Source of the DNA: Anaerolineaceae bacterium
Lineage (GTDB): Bacteria > Chloroflexota > Anaerolineae > Anaerolineales > Anaerolineaceae
Direction: 5' to 3'
Assembly (NCBI GenBank): GCA_027348305.1
Contig: DAIEPS010000132.1
Coordinates: 1 to 5,520 of the forward strand
DNA length: 5,520 nucleotides
The translations under genes were made by a program, and so were the position numbers. Positions 5,475 through 5,520 of this stretch are shown piece after piece; positions within the stretch are counted from its first letter, which is position 1, and each line of letters starts with the position of its first letter. The notes under the pieces were generated by a model. The model was not told where the DNA came from, did not search any database, and saw nothing but the letters and a program-made list of their open reading frames with translations.

Positions 5475-5520
5475 GATAATAACGCTAACAACGAAACATA
5501 CTTACCTTCGCATCATCTAT

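Noticed and set aside
977..5520. Integron gene-cassette array, suggested by short unrelated genes on one strand
   Set aside because: Most gaps are about 50 bases and none shows paired RYYYAAC/GTTRRRY attC cores with an imperfect palindrome. A GCGTTA-like string near 5480 is not enough.

Overview
All eight genes that can be supported in this window lie on the minus strand and read from right to left. Base composition is moderate by eye. Genes are short, closely spaced (gaps of about 3 to 130 bases) and mostly preceded by purine-rich Shine-Dalgarno sequences. Stops are TAG, TAA and TGA under the standard code. The mix suggests a free-living bacterium: a lipoprotein with a DUF4367-like body, a RimJ/RimL-type acetyltransferase, an alpha/alpha-toroid protein, a P-loop kinase, a DinB-fold protein and an M24 peptidase. 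My best guess is Chloroflexota (Anaerolineae-like) or a Firmicutes-like lineage, but no marker gene settles this.

In transcription order (right to left): a putative promoter and ribosome binding site at the right edge precede a 180-residue lipoprotein (4900-5442). A GNAT acetyltransferase (4345-4896) follows in the same reading frame, after the TGA and one codon, and starts with GTG. Next come a 304-residue toroid protein (3381-4295), a small P-loop nucleotide-binding kinase-like protein (2803-3327) and a 130-residue protein of unknown function (2360-2752). These five genes have gaps of 3 to 53 bases and could form one transcript.

A perfect 7-bp inverted repeat at 2332-2349 separates that group from a DinB-superfamily protein (1840-2274) and a 268-residue protein of unknown function (977-1783), probably a two-gene unit. 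The repeat could be a weak terminator for the first group or an operator inside the promoter of the second. The last gene is an M24 (Xaa-Pro peptidase/creatinase-like) protein, cut by the left edge (1-846). It has its own likely promoter with a perfect TATAAT.

The genes do not make up a recognisable pathway. They look like a co-directional run of accessory and housekeeping genes: cell-surface lipoprotein, acetyl transfer, small-molecule phosphorylation, DinB-type metal-dependent transfer or hydrolysis, and peptide turnover. I saw no RNA gene, CRISPR array, insertion sequence or long repeat, and no gene-free stretch longer than about 130 bases. The most interesting items are the in-frame lipoprotein/acetyltransferase junction, the palindrome at 2332-2349, the two unrecognised proteins and the cysteine-rich toroid protein. 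I did not find convincing evidence of a new multi-gene system.
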